Origin: Actinomycetota bacterium
GTDB lineage: Bacteria; Actinomycetota; Actinomycetes; Actinomycetales; Microbacteriaceae
Direction of reading: 5' to 3'
Length of the DNA stretch: 64,000 nt
Assembly (NCBI GenBank): GCA_020161315.1
Contig: JAIUOH010000003.1
Span: 1 to 64,000 of the forward strand
Below, piece after piece: positions 46,629-55,345 of the stretch. The translations under genes were made by a program, and so were the position numbers. The first letter of the stretch is position 1, and each line of letters begins with the position of its first letter. The notes under the pieces are model-generated. The model searched no databases and was not told where the DNA came from. It worked only from the letters and a program-made list of their open reading frames with translations.

Positions 46629-47168
46629 CTACGGCACCTCGTGCTTGAGTACCGTGGTGACGAGCGATGTTCCGTTGAGCTCGAAGTACAGCTCGCCCTC
46701 GGTCAACGACACTGAGAGTGCGTTGCGGCGCTCGATCGCACGGGTCGCCTCGTCGATGAACTTTGCATCGAAACTGCGCAGCACTACCTCGCTTGACCGG
46801 TGAATCGTCTTGCCCGCCCACGAATCGAGCACCTTCTGCGGGTCGCGATGGGTGTAGACCGCGGTGTAGTCGGCAAGCTTTGCGCCGAAGTGCACGCGGG
46901 CGGCGTCGGGCGAACCGACTTCGACCCAGGCGGTGATCTTGCCGGTGAGATCCCGCGCGAGAACTGCTGGCTCGTCGGCGGTCGAAACCCCGCCGCCAAA
47001 CTCGATGCCGTCGCGATATTCGAGGCAGTACGCGAGAATGCGCGTGAGCATGAACGCGTCGGTTTCTGAGGGGTGGCGAGCGACGCGCAGCGTGAGGTCT
47101 TCGTAGACGCCGCGGTCGACGTCGGCGAGTTGCACGGTAAACACGAGGATCGTCGAGCCGATAGCCAT
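46629..47168 (-). CDS. YaeQ family protein
   Basis: A 179-residue YaeQ-family protein with a PD-(D/E)XK nuclease-like fold; its role is not settled. It has the family's start ([30 protein letters not shown]), [29 protein letters not shown] and the final [15 protein letters not shown] at 47168 chosen on family length; TAAACT lies eight bases upstream. It is divergent from the ABC-F gene. Confidence 0.88.
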   Translation of the reverse strand: MAIGSTILVFTVQLADVDRGVYEDLTLRVARHPSETDAFMLTRILAYCLEYRDGIEFGGGVSTADEPAVLARDLTGKITAWVEVGSPDAARVHFGAKLADYTAVYTHRDPQKVLDSWAGKTIHRSSEVVLRSFDAKFIDEATRAIERRNALSVSLTEGELYFELNGTSLVTTVLKHEVP

Positions 47169-47280
47169 AGCTCTCGAGTTTAGCGGGGCACCCGGGTGGC
47201 GGTGTGCTTGGGTCGCGGGGCGTGCGGCGGCGTGCGCGGCGTGTGTGCACGGGGCAGCGCCGCTGAATAGGCTTGTTGGC

Positions 47281-48984
47281 ATGACTGCAACACTCGTGGC
47301 GCAAGGCCTCGCCGGCGGCCACGCTCACCGCACCCTGTTTGAGGGACTCGACCTGACCGTCGCGCCGGGCGACGTGATTGGCGTGGTTGGCGTGAACGGG
47401 GCCGGCAAATCGACGCTGCTGCGCATTCTCGCGGGTGAGCTGCAGCCGCAGGCCGGCGAGATTCACCTGGCTCCCGGAGACGCCTTCGTTGGCTGGCTGC
47501 CGCAGGAGCACGATCGTGTCGCGGGCGAAACCGTCGCGCAGTACATCGCGCGCCGCACCGGCTGCGCCAAGGCGACCGAAGAGATGGACGCCGCGGCCGA
47601 GGCGCTCGGTGACCCGAGCCTCGCCGTCGGTGGTCAAGACCCGAACGATGTCTACGCCGTCGCTCTGGAGCGCTGGCTTGCGAGCGGTGCGCCCGACCTT
47701 GAAGACCGTGTGCCGGCGGTGCTCGCCGAGTTGGGTCTTGATGCTGGGCGGGCGGGCGATCCCGCGCCTGGCGATGGTGAAGCGACCAGCAACGTGACCG
47801 GCGAGACGCTCATGACCTCGCTCAGTGGCGGGCAAGCGGCGCGCGTCGGCCTCGCGGCGCTGTTGCTGTCGCGCTTTGACATCGTGCTGCTTGACGAGCC
47901 GACCAACGACCTCGACCTCGACGGGCTTGAGCGGCTCGAGAAGTTTGTGCAGGGGCTGCGCGGCGGCGCCGTGCTCGTGAGCCACGATCGCGAGTTTTTG
48001 GCGCGCTGCGTGACGCGCGTGCTCGAGCTCGACCTGGCGCAGCACAGCAACCACGTCTACGGCGGCGGCTACGAATCGTATCTCGAGGAGCGGGCGATCG
48101 CGAAGCAGCACCGCCGCGACGAGTACGACGAGTTTGCGCGCAAGAAGGCCGACCTCGTGTCGCGTGCCCGCACGCAGCGCGAGTGGTCGAGCCAGGGCAC
48201 GCGCAACGCGATGCGCAAGGCTCCCGACAACGACAAGATCAAGCGCCGCGCGTCAATGGAGTCGAGCGAGAAGCAGGCGCAGAAGGTGCGGCAGATGGAG
48301 AGTCGCATTCGCCGGCTCGACGAGGTCGAAGAGCCGCGCAAGGAGTGGGTGCTCGAGTTCACGATCGGCTCGGCCCCGCGGTCGAGCTCGGTGGTTGCGA
48401 CGCTGAACGAGGCGCGTGTGTCGCAGGGTTCGTTTGAGTTTGGTCCTGCTTTGCTGCAGTTAAATGCGGGGGATCGCGTGGGCATCACCGGCCCGAACGG
48501 TGCGGGCAAGTCGACGCTTCTGCGGGTGCTGCTCGGCAGGCAGGTGCCCGACTCGGGCACTGCGACGCTCGGCACGTCGGTGGCGATCGGTGAGATCGAT
48601 CAGGCGCGCTCACTGTTTGCTGGTTCGCTGCCGCTTGTCGATGCGTTTGAGCAGCAGGTGCCCGAGATGGCGAGCGCCGACGTGCGCACGCTGCTCGCGA
48701 AGTTCGGACTGAAGGCCGACCATGTGACGCGTCCCTCGGGCGAGCTGTCGCCGGGGGAGCGCACCCGCGCGGGTATGGCGCTCTTGCAGGCGCAGGGCGT
48801 CAACGTGCTCGTGCTCGACGAGCCCACGAACCACCTCGACCTGCCCGCGATCGAGCAGCTCGAGCAGGCGCTCGAAAGCTACGAGGGCGCGCTGCTGCTC
48901 GTGACGCACGACCGCCGCATGCTCGAGAACGTGCGGCTTGACAGGCACTGGCACGTCGAGGGTGGACGGGTGAGCGAACGGTAG
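47281..48984 (+). CDS. ABC-F family ATPase
   Basis: A 567-residue soluble ABC-F protein with two ATPase cassettes and no membrane segment. Walker A sites are GVNGAGKST (near 38-46) and GPNGAGKST (near 403-411); signatures are [12 protein letters not shown] and [12 protein letters not shown], each followed by LDEPTN(D/H)LDL. A long charged linker (about 255-340) lies between. ABC-F proteins bind the ribosomal E site; some give antibiotic protection, others regulate translation, and the sequence alone does not decide. ATG at 47281 follows TAGGCT by seven bases. Confidence 0.9.
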   Translation: MTATLVAQGLAGGHAHRTLFEGLDLTVAPGDVIGVVGVNGAGKSTLLRILAGELQPQAGEIHLAPGDAFVGWLPQEHDRVAGETVAQYIARRTGCAKATEEMDAAAEALGDPSLAVGGQDPNDVYAVALERWLASGAPDLEDRVPAVLAELGLDAGRAGDPAPGDGEATSNVTGETLMTSLSGGQAARVGLAALLLSRFDIVLLDEPTNDLDLDGLERLEKFVQGLRGGAVLVSHDREFLARCVTRVLELDLAQHSNHVYGGGYESYLEERAIAKQHRRDEYDEFARKKADLVSRARTQREWSSQGTRNAMRKAPDNDKIKRRASMESSEKQAQKVRQMESRIRRLDEVEEPRKEWVLEFTIGSAPRSSSVVATLNEARVSQGSFEFGPALLQLNAGDRVGITGPNGAGKSTLLRVLLGRQVPDSGTATLGTSVAIGEIDQARSLFAGSLPLVDAFEQQVPEMASADVRTLLAKFGLKADHVTRPSGELSPGERTRAGMALLQAQGVNVLVLDEPTNHLDLPAIEQLEQALESYEGALLLVTHDRRMLENVRLDRHWHVEGGRVSER

Positions 48985-49030
48985 GGGGCGAACTGTCGCA
49001 CAAATTGCGACAGATGCGAGGATCTGGCCC

Positions 49031-49057
49031 CGCTCATCTCGACAGGCTCGATAGGCG
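49031..49057. repeat. Dispersed intergenic repeat, copy 2
   Basis: CGCTCATCTCGACAGGCTCG followed by ATAGGCG lies between the convergent ABC-F and AbiEi-like genes. CCCCGC/GCGGGG flanks can pair, giving a hairpin that may serve as terminator. Confidence 0.6.
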
Positions 49058-49093
49058 GGGGCTCGATGGGTGAGGTGCTCGAGGCGGCAAGAT

Positions 49094-49675
49094 TCATGCC
49101 TTCGCTCCGAGCGCATCTCGTTGGGTGAGTATCGCGCCAAGTCGCGCGCTGTCAGCTTGGGTTAGCAAGCCGGCACGGTCACCTCTGTCGAGTGCTTGTC
49201 GAACGAGGTACGTCGGCACGCCCGCTTCTATGCAGTCAGCGATAGTGGTCGGCAGAGTTGTAATTGCTATGCCTTGCCACCAAGTTTGCTGCGACGGTTG
49301 CAGGTCTTGAAGATGGACCACATATCGTTCGCCTCCGGTACGACGCAATCGACGTGCGCGCCCGATTGTAACGTGAATGGCGTCTGGGTTGATGTCGCTC
49401 ACTGCCCACGCGGCGAGTGCGGTTTCATGCGATAGGCACGCCTCGTCGGCGCCTGTCCAAAGCACTGCCAGTGCCAGATTCTCGTGGCCGCTCGAAGCGA
49501 CCTGGGGTACGCGATAGATACCTCGCGAGACACGTTCGATGCGCCCTCGCGACGCCAGCTTTGGCAACTCAACTTTCGGAATGCCCGACTCGACGGCTTG
49601 TGCAGACGTGACAAAGCCGTGCTGATCGAGCGCTATCTCGCGAAGGCGCTCTAGGCAAGTCAACACCTCATTCAT
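49094..49675 (-). CDS. AbiEi-like antitoxin-type regulator, orphan
   Basis: A 193-residue protein of the type IV AbiEi antitoxin-like family. The N-terminal winged HTH (about 15-60) reads HGFVTSAQAVESGIPKVELPKLASRGRIERVSRGIYRVP over two helices and a wing, and the C-terminal domain includes LSHETALAAW and TTLPTTIADCIEAG. No AbiEii nucleotidyltransferase toxin is beside it, so it is an orphan here. ATG at 49675 follows TATACT by six bases (leaderless). The promoter region is markedly AT-richer than its surroundings, which fits acquisition. Confidence 0.8.
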   Translation of the reverse strand: MNEVLTCLERLREIALDQHGFVTSAQAVESGIPKVELPKLASRGRIERVSRGIYRVPQVASSGHENLALAVLWTGADEACLSHETALAAWAVSDINPDAIHVTIGRARRLRRTGGERYVVHLQDLQPSQQTWWQGIAITTLPTTIADCIEAGVPTYLVRQALDRGDRAGLLTQADSARLGAILTQRDALGAKA

Positions 49676-49681
49676 GTCAAA

Positions 49682-49717
49682 AGTATACCAAAATGGCATA
49701 TTATTGACACTTTGTCA
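49682..49717 (-). promoter_or_regulatory. Leaderless promoter and operator of AbiEi-like gene
   Basis: Read on the - strand, TATACT (49682-49687) lies six bases before the ATG, and a TGACA-CTT-TGTCA inverted repeat (49705-49717) covers the -35 region. Autoregulation by the HTH protein is the simplest reading. Confidence 0.5.
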
Positions 49718-49840
49718 TGGGGCTGATTGTCGGCGGCATTGTTGGTGGTTGCATGATTCAAGGCTAGGTCGAGCCACTGACATTCTCGTGGCGGGGCGAA
49801 CCCATGCAGAATCTGGATGGTGTGCATGACCGGTGCACCC

Positions 49841-49866
49841 CGCTCATCTCGACAGGCCCGATGAGC
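49841..49866. repeat. Dispersed intergenic repeat, copy 3
   Basis: CGCTCATCTCGACAGGCCCG then ATGAGC; the outer GCTCAT/ATGAGC arms pair exactly. It begins seven bases past the soxR stop on the far side, so it may terminate soxR. Confidence 0.65.
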
Positions 49867-49872
49867 ACGTAC

Positions 49873-50337
49873 CTATACAGGTAGGCGGCGGGCGCCCGCG
49901 CCCTCGCCGCCCAGAGTGTCGTCTGGGTTGAGCAGTGCACACGCCTTCATCGAGAGGCAGCCGCAGCCGATGCAGCCCGTGAGTTCTTGCTCGAGCTGCT
50001 CGATGCCGCGGCGGCGTGCCTCGAGGGTCTTCTTCCAGCTGCGTGAGGCGCGCTGCCAGTCGGCGTGCGTGGGTGTGGTGGTGAGCGGCACGTCGGCAAA
50101 CGCCGCCTTTACGTCTTCGAGCGGAATGCCGATTCGCTTCGCTACCGAGATCAGCGCCACTCGGCGCAGCATGAACCTGGGGTAGCGGCGTTGGTTGCCC
50201 GCGGTGCGCTGCGAAGCGATCAGCTCGAGCCGCTCGTAATAGTGCAGTGCCGAGACCGGCACCCCGGTGCGGCGGCTCATCTCGCCGACGCTCAAGAGTT
50301 CTTCGGGCCGCGAGGGCGTCTCGTTCGCTGCGGGCAT
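49873..50337 (-). CDS. soxR: Redox-sensing MerR-family regulator SoxR
   Basis: A 154-residue SoxR. The MerR HTH (about 14-50, SVGEMSRRTGVPVSALHYYE) is followed by a dimerisation helix and the [2Fe-2S] cluster motif C122-x2-C125-x-C127-x5-C133. Oxidation of the cluster by redox-cycling compounds turns the protein into an activator. It is divergent from the superoxide dismutase gene, and an 18-bp SoxR box lies between them. Confidence 0.93.
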   Translation of the reverse strand: MPAANETPSRPEELLSVGEMSRRTGVPVSALHYYERLELIASQRTAGNQRRYPRFMLRRVALISVAKRIGIPLEDVKAAFADVPLTTTPTHADWQRASRSWKKTLEARRRGIEQLEQELTGCIGCGCLSMKACALLNPDDTLGGEGAGARRLPV

Positions 50338-50358
50338 AGTGGCTCCGTTCGGTCGCGC

Positions 50359-50389
50359 TTGACCTCAAGCATAGTTGAGGTTTTAGGCT
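50359..50389 (+). promoter_or_regulatory. SoxR box inside a 19-bp-spacer promoter
   Basis: CCTCAAGCATAGTTGAGG (50363-50380) matches the known SoxR operator. It sits between TTGACC (50359-50364) and TAGGCT (50384-50389), spaced 19 bases, the overlong spacing that MerR-type activators need. The layout matches the E. coli soxS promoter base for base in spacing and points toward the superoxide dismutase gene. Confidence 0.8.
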
Positions 50390-50460
50390 GAGTAGCAGCA
50401 GGGTTGGCGGTGAGAGCGAAAGGCTGATCCTCGTCAAAAATGCATCGAAAGGACCACCAA

Positions 50461-51060
50461 ATGTCTGTCTACACGCTGCCCGATCTGGCCTACGACTACA
50501 GCGCGCTTGCGCCGCACATTTCGGGGCGCATCATGGAGCTGCACCACTCGAAGCACCACCAAGCCTACGTGAATGGCGCGAACGCGGCGCTCGAACAGCT
50601 TGCCGAGGCGCGCGAGAGCGGCAACCTGGCAAACGTCAACAAGCTCGAGAAAGACCTCGCCTTCAACCTCGGCGGCCACATCAACCACAGTGTGTTCTGG
50701 CAGAACATGTCTCCCAACGGCGGTGGCGACCCCGACGGTGCACTGGCAGAAGCGCTTGGCGCGCACTTTGGCTCGCTTGAGAAGTTTCGCGCGCACTTCG
50801 AGGCCGCCGCGATGGGCGTACAGGGCTCGGGTTGGTCGGTTTTGGCGTGGGATCATCTGGGCGCGCGCCCGGTGATCTTTCAGCTCTTCGACCAGCAGGG
50901 TAACGCCCCGCTCGGGGTGACCCCGCTGCTGCAGCTCGATGTGTGGGAGCACGCCTACTACCTCGACTACCAGAATGTGCGCGCCGACTACGTGAAGGCG
51001 TTCTGGAACGTCGTGAACTGGGACGACGTGGCGGCACGGTTCGAGGCCGCTTCGAAGTAG
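50461..51060 (+). CDS. sodA: Mn/Fe superoxide dismutase
   Basis: A 199-residue cytoplasmic superoxide dismutase (no signal peptide). Metal ligands are His28 (ELHHSKHH), His76 (GGHINHSVFW), Asp160 and His164 (LDVWEHAYYLDY). The Q-G-S-G-W segment (near 121-125) fits the Mn form, but metal choice cannot be fixed by sequence alone. ATG at 50461 is preceded by AAAGGA. The promoter holds a SoxR box, so expression probably rises under redox stress. A strong terminator follows. Confidence 0.95.
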   Translation: MSVYTLPDLAYDYSALAPHISGRIMELHHSKHHQAYVNGANAALEQLAEARESGNLANVNKLEKDLAFNLGGHINHSVFWQNMSPNGGGDPDGALAEALGAHFGSLEKFRAHFEAAAMGVQGSGWSVLAWDHLGARPVIFQLFDQQGNAPLGVTPLLQLDVWEHAYYLDYQNVRADYVKAFWNVVNWDDVAARFEAASK

Positions 51061-51094
51061 CGCCTGCTTCTCGGTTTCTCCGTCTCGGATTGGG

Positions 51095-51134
51095 GCGACG
51101 GTCGCGGCTTCGGCTGCGATCGTCGCTTTTCCTT
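51095..51134 (+). terminator. Intrinsic terminator of the sod gene
   Basis: GCGACGGTCGC (51095-51105) pairs with GCGATCGTCGC (51116-51126) with one mismatch; the loop includes GGCTTCGGC and the stem is followed by TTTTCCTTTTCC. The remaining stretch to 51263 shows no gene. Confidence 0.85.
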
Positions 51135-51263
51135 TTCCTCGCGAACCCCGTGCGTGTGTAGCGAGATGTGCCGTTCTCGGCAGCGGGAGGCATACTTGGC
51201 TGCACGCGGCGAAGACGAGCGTGGGTTACCTCGTCGTAGTTCGCAGCTGTCCCGCGGTGGCCA

Positions 51264-52556
51264 CTACCCGACACGCATTGGCACGGCGCCGACCCCGAGT
51301 TCTTCGCGCAGGTGCCGGGCCAACTCCTCGGCCGCGGTGCCGATGCCGCCCTCGTAGGCAAGCCAATACTCCACACCCTGTTCGCCTGCGCGTACCACCT
51401 CGCCGACCACAGCCCGAGTGAGTTCTGCGTCGGAGACCGGCAGAATCAGCACGGGCTTGAAGTGGCTTCGATCGATCCCGCGAATCACGTCGACCCAATC
51501 CAGTGGTGGGGCGCTGCCGGGGGGAACGCGAACCGGCAGTAAGTGGGGCGTATTCGGCGCAAGCTCCCGCTCAGAGGGCTCGGGTGTGCGTGCGAGCTCA
51601 GCCAGTGTGCGAAAAAGATCGGCCCTCCCGCCCAGATTCTTCACCAGCAGCGGCGTCACGCTCAAACGCGGCGGTTGCTGCTCGCCCCATTCGGCAGCAC
51701 GGAGCGCCTCTGCCAACGACTGCCCGAGATCGCGGCACGGGGGAGCCTCATCGTCCACCTCCATGAGTGGCCGTCTACTACGACGGTAGTCGGCGGGGGA
51801 TTCGCCGAACCAGGCGCGGAACGCGCGCGTGAGGTATTTGAGGTCAGAGAAGCCGCATTCTGCGGCGATCTGCGCGACGGTCGCGTCGCTGCTGATCAGT
51901 CTGCGCTCGGCGGCGCTGACCCGCAGGTAGGTCAGTAGATCGCTGAAGCTCACCGCGGTCGTCTCTCGCACGATGCGAGAAAGCGAGGCCTTGCGATAAT
52001 GCTGGGCCTCGGCGATCTGATCCAGCACATCTCGTTCGGCGAGGCGCTCTTGCATTGCGATCACGAGTTGCCTGAACTGCAGGCGTCGCGCGTGGCTGAC
52101 CGGGCGCTGCCGCTCGTAGTAGTCCTCGAAGGCGTAGCCGTCGGCAAGCTCGGCGAGCAACGTGGTCGCGGCCTTGATGCCATCAGCTGGATCGGCCAAC
52201 AGCGCGCCCAGGATCAGCTGCCGTAGGAAGTTCTCTGTGCGCCGAAACCTTGGCAGGTCGAACGATTCGCAGGCGTAGATCACGCCTTCGAGATCGGGCA
52301 CCCGATCTGAGTAGGCGTCGAGCCGCAACTGCATCACCGCGCTCACGTTGTCTGGCGAGCCGACGAGCAGGTGCGGATCCCCCTCGTTGAATACCGCGTA
52401 GTCGCCCTCGCGCAACTTGAAACGTTCACAGCTCACGGTCACGTCGAGCGAGCCGCGAAGCACGAGCACGATTTCGAGCACGCCCGGGTGCGCGCGCAGC
52501 GAAGTTCGCCGCACCGCGTAGTAGCCGGTGGAGAGCGCCGATCCGTCGTGAATCAT
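51264..52556 (-). CDS. AraC-family regulator with extra C-terminal domain
   Basis: A 430-residue regulator. A cupin-like sensor (about 10-90, LREGDYAVFNEGDPHLL) is followed by an AraC/XylS double HTH (about 165-265) with SLSRIVRETTAVSFSDLLTYLRV and VAQIAAECGFSDLKYLTRAFRAWFGESPADYRRSR. The last 150 residues are an unusual addition that resembles a small alpha/beta domain with PVRVPPGSAPPLDWVDVIRGIDRSHFK; I do not recognise it. It lies 47 bases downstream of the amidohydrolase gene on the same strand, so it probably controls that operon. Confidence 0.82.
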   Translation of the reverse strand: MIHDGSALSTGYYAVRRTSLRAHPGVLEIVLVLRGSLDVTVSCERFKLREGDYAVFNEGDPHLLVGSPDNVSAVMQLRLDAYSDRVPDLEGVIYACESFDLPRFRRTENFLRQLILGALLADPADGIKAATTLLAELADGYAFEDYYERQRPVSHARRLQFRQLVIAMQERLAERDVLDQIAEAQHYRKASLSRIVRETTAVSFSDLLTYLRVSAAERRLISSDATVAQIAAECGFSDLKYLTRAFRAWFGESPADYRRSRRPLMEVDDEAPPCRDLGQSLAEALRAAEWGEQQPPRLSVTPLLVKNLGGRADLFRTLAELARTPEPSERELAPNTPHLLPVRVPPGSAPPLDWVDVIRGIDRSHFKPVLILPVSDAELTRAVVGEVVRAGEQGVEYWLAYEGGIGTAAEELARHLREELGVGAVPMRVG

Positions 52557-52603
52557 CCTCAGATCAGGATACGGTGCTTCCTGCTACTCGGTGCGCCCGT
52601 GCG

Positions 52604-53926
52604 CTACCAGACGAACTCGCCGTCTTGCACGGTCAGCTTGCCGTCGCAGTAGACGCGTGCGTGGTTGCGCACGTCGTAAACGACCTCGGCGCTGCTCGTC
52701 GGATCGGCGCGCAGCACGAGTAAGTCGGCGAGCTTGCCGGCCTCGAGCGTGCCGAGCACATGCGACATGCCCACCGCCTCAGACGAGACTGATGTGGCGG
52801 CATGGATCGCCTGTGGCACGGTCATGCCGTACTGCACGAGCGCCTTGAACTCCCGCGCGCTGTACTCGCCGTACTTGGTCATCGGCTCGTAGACGGTGTC
52901 TGATCCCAAGGCGATCTTGACGCCCGCGGCGAGTGCGGTGCGGAAGCTGGCTTCAGAGGCGGCGCTGTAGGCCTCGCCGAACTCCTCGGTGCGCTCCTGA
53001 TACAGATCGCGGTAGAGAAACGCCTCGGGCCGCACCGGTTCGCGCGGTTCGTCGCCGAGCGGAATGAAGTCGCGGTACCAGTTGATGATCAGTTCGAGGG
53101 TGGGCACGAGGATCGTGCCCCGTTCGACCATCTTCTGTGCGAGCGCCTCGTCGATCTCTTCGCCGTGCTCGATCGTGTCGCAGCCGGCGTCGACGGCCAT
53201 CTCGATGGCCTCGCGGTTCTCGGCGTGCGCCGCCACGATGGTGCCCTTCTGTCGGTGCGCTTCTTCGACGCAGGCGCGCAGCTCTTCCATCGAATAGTGC
53301 ACGTCGTCGATGCGGTCGTGCGGCCAGTTGTCGCCGCCGCTTGCCCAGATCTTGATCGCGTCGGCACCCTCGCGTAGGTTGCGCCGCACCGCCTTGCGCA
53401 CCTCTTCTGGCCCGTCGGCGACGATGCCCCAGACGCCGTGCTCGGCGACGTAGTCGGGGGTGAACTGAAAGAGGTCACCGTGGCCTCCCGTGCGGGTGAG
53501 GCCGGGGCCGCAGGCGACGACCTTCGGGCCGGGAATCTGCTGCTCAAAGAAGAGCCGCTTCAGGTAGAAGCCGTTCCACGAGATATCGCGCACGGTGGTG
53601 AAGCCTCGCTTGAGCAGCTGCTGCGCCTCGTAGACCGAGCGCATCGCCTTCAGGCCCATCGGCTCGGCCACGACGCCGATCTCTTGATCGTCGACTTCTG
53701 CGCGACCCCCCGAGAGGTGCACGTGTGCGTCGATCAGGCCGGGCATCACATAGTGCCCTGGCAGCCGTATCTCTTCGACACCCTCATGCGGCGAATAGTC
53801 GGCCATGTCGCCGATTCTCGCGATCCTCGACCCGAGCACTTCGAGAAACGCGTGCTCGCGTACGGGCCCGCCGGTGCCGTCGACGACCGCGATGTCGCAG
53901 AGCACGAAGCTGTGTCGCTCTCTCAC
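52604..53926 (-). CDS. Imidazolonepropionase-like metal-dependent amidohydrolase
   Basis: A 440-residue amidohydrolase of the group that includes Xaa-Arg/Xaa-Pro dipeptidases and molinate/aryl-carbamate hydrolases. Metal site: DAHVHL (near 66-71), the probably carboxylated Lys in DAIKIWASGG, His in VAAHAEN, His in TIEHGEEI and Asp in LGSDTVYE. No signal peptide is seen, so it acts inside the cell. GTG at 53926 follows AAGGAGA. It is between a binding-protein gene (42 bases upstream) and the AraC gene; the substrate is presumably what the binding protein delivers. Confidence 0.85.
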   Translation of the reverse strand: MRERHSFVLCDIAVVDGTGGPVREHAFLEVLGSRIARIGDMADYSPHEGVEEIRLPGHYVMPGLIDAHVHLSGGRAEVDDQEIGVVAEPMGLKAMRSVYEAQQLLKRGFTTVRDISWNGFYLKRLFFEQQIPGPKVVACGPGLTRTGGHGDLFQFTPDYVAEHGVWGIVADGPEEVRKAVRRNLREGADAIKIWASGGDNWPHDRIDDVHYSMEELRACVEEAHRQKGTIVAAHAENREAIEMAVDAGCDTIEHGEEIDEALAQKMVERGTILVPTLELIINWYRDFIPLGDEPREPVRPEAFLYRDLYQERTEEFGEAYSAASEASFRTALAAGVKIALGSDTVYEPMTKYGEYSAREFKALVQYGMTVPQAIHAATSVSSEAVGMSHVLGTLEAGKLADLLVLRADPTSSAEVVYDVRNHARVYCDGKLTVQDGEFVW

Positions 53927-53968
53927 TGATTCTCCTTCATTGCTTTGTCGAGTGCTCGAGCTCGGTGC

Positions 53969-55132
53969 TTACGCATTGATCACGCTGACGAATGCCTCGA
54001 TGTATTTCTTGGTCTCGGCTGGGGTGAGCTGCCTGAAGTCGTAGATGCGCTTCGCGTCTTCATCTGAGGGGAACAACATCGGGCTGTCGGCCAGGGGCGA
54101 GCCGAGCTTCGCGAGCTCTTCTTTCACCCCGTCGACCGGTGGCACCGAGGCGGTGTATTCCACGACCTGAGCCATGATTTCGGGCTGGTAGTAGAAATCG
54201 ATAAGTTGTTCGATGTCGGGCATGCGGTCGGTGCCTTTCGGCACCTGGATCGCGTTCACGTACTTGGTGCCGCCCGGCTCGGGGATCACGAACTTGTAGA
54301 GCTCTTTGCCGGCCTCGTCGTTGAGCACCTGAATGTCGCCCGACCAGCACATGGCGGCCCAGATTCGGCCGGACTGCAGGTCTTGCGTGTACTGGTTGCC
54401 TGTCGCCTGGGCGTACTGCCCGCTCTTCAGGCGCTCCTGCACCTGCGCGAGCGCGGCGTCGAACTCGGCGTCGCCCCAGTCGCCCGAGCAGTCGACCCCC
54501 TGATCAAGCAGCGTCAGCCCGATGGTGTCGATCATCTCGGTGAGAATGCCGACTTTGCCGTGCAGCTCGGGTCGAGCCATGTCTGAGACGCTCGTGATGC
54601 CCTCGGGGTAGAGCTCGGTGTTGTAGCAGATGCCGGTCATGCCGCCCATCCAGGGAATGCTGAACTTTCGGTCAGGGTCGTATGACGGGTGTGCCATGAG
54701 CGCGGACATGTTTGCCAGGTTTGGAATGCGGGAGTGGTCGAACTCTTGCACCTGCTCGTTCGTAATGAGTCGCGCGGTGAAGTCGTCTGCGAAGTTGAAG
54801 AGGTCGTAGCCCGGAAACTGACCCTGGTCGAGTTGCTCTCGGATCTTCGCGAAGAACGTCGCGCTGTCGTTGATGTCTTCGAGAAAGTCGACGGCGATGC
54901 CGGTCTCTTCGGTGAACTGCTCAAGCGTCGGGTAGCTGCCGGTCGCGTCGTCGTAGTCCATCGTCATGGTCCAGTTGCCCCAGACGAGGGGTGAGCCAGC
55001 GCCGCTTGCACCGCCGCCGCTGGCGCATGAGGCTAGCGAGGCCACACCGAGGGCTCCGATGCCCACTCCAGTGAAGCGGAGCATCTCTCGGCGGCTGAGG
55101 CTCAGTTGGGATCGGGTTCGCAGCGGGCGCAT
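53969..55132 (-). CDS. Spermidine/putrescine-type ABC substrate-binding lipoprotein
   Basis: A 387-residue PotD-like periplasmic-type binding protein. The signal has an SRREMLRFTG twin-arginine-like motif, a hydrophobic core and a lipobox ending LASC, so it may be a Tat-exported lipoprotein. Fold markers include LVWGNWTMTMD, DLFNFADDF, SIPWMGGMTGICYN and WAAMCWSGDIQVLN. ATG at 55132 has GGAAAGG eight bases upstream. No permease or ATPase gene is adjacent; instead an amidohydrolase and AraC regulator follow. Binding of a polyamine is only a family-level guess. Confidence 0.85.
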   Translation of the reverse strand: MRPLRTRSQLSLSRREMLRFTGVGIGALGVASLASCASGGGASGAGSPLVWGNWTMTMDYDDATGSYPTLEQFTEETGIAVDFLEDINDSATFFAKIREQLDQGQFPGYDLFNFADDFTARLITNEQVQEFDHSRIPNLANMSALMAHPSYDPDRKFSIPWMGGMTGICYNTELYPEGITSVSDMARPELHGKVGILTEMIDTIGLTLLDQGVDCSGDWGDAEFDAALAQVQERLKSGQYAQATGNQYTQDLQSGRIWAAMCWSGDIQVLNDEAGKELYKFVIPEPGGTKYVNAIQVPKGTDRMPDIEQLIDFYYQPEIMAQVVEYTASVPPVDGVKEELAKLGSPLADSPMLFPSDEDAKRIYDFRQLTPAETKKYIEAFVSVINA

Positions 55133-55238
55133 CTTCACACCTTTCCGCCCGGCGCTCGCCGCCGGACACCTCGATGCTAGAAGCAGACGAGGCGCCCAGA
55201 ACATGCCGATTCGTGCGGGCTCGCATGACGATCCGCGC

Positions 55239-55256
55239 CGAAGCAATCGATCACGA
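55239..55256 (+). repeat. 18-bp direct repeat, left copy
   Basis: CGAAGCAATCGATCACGA, identical to 56719-56736; the pair brackets the exonuclease gene. Confidence 0.7.
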
Positions 55257-55345
55257 GCGAATCACTGGCTTACCTCGTGCGCACTCATCTCGCCGACGCC
55301 TGCTCTATGCTGTGGACAAGTGTTCATTAGTGAGCGGGGAGCGTA

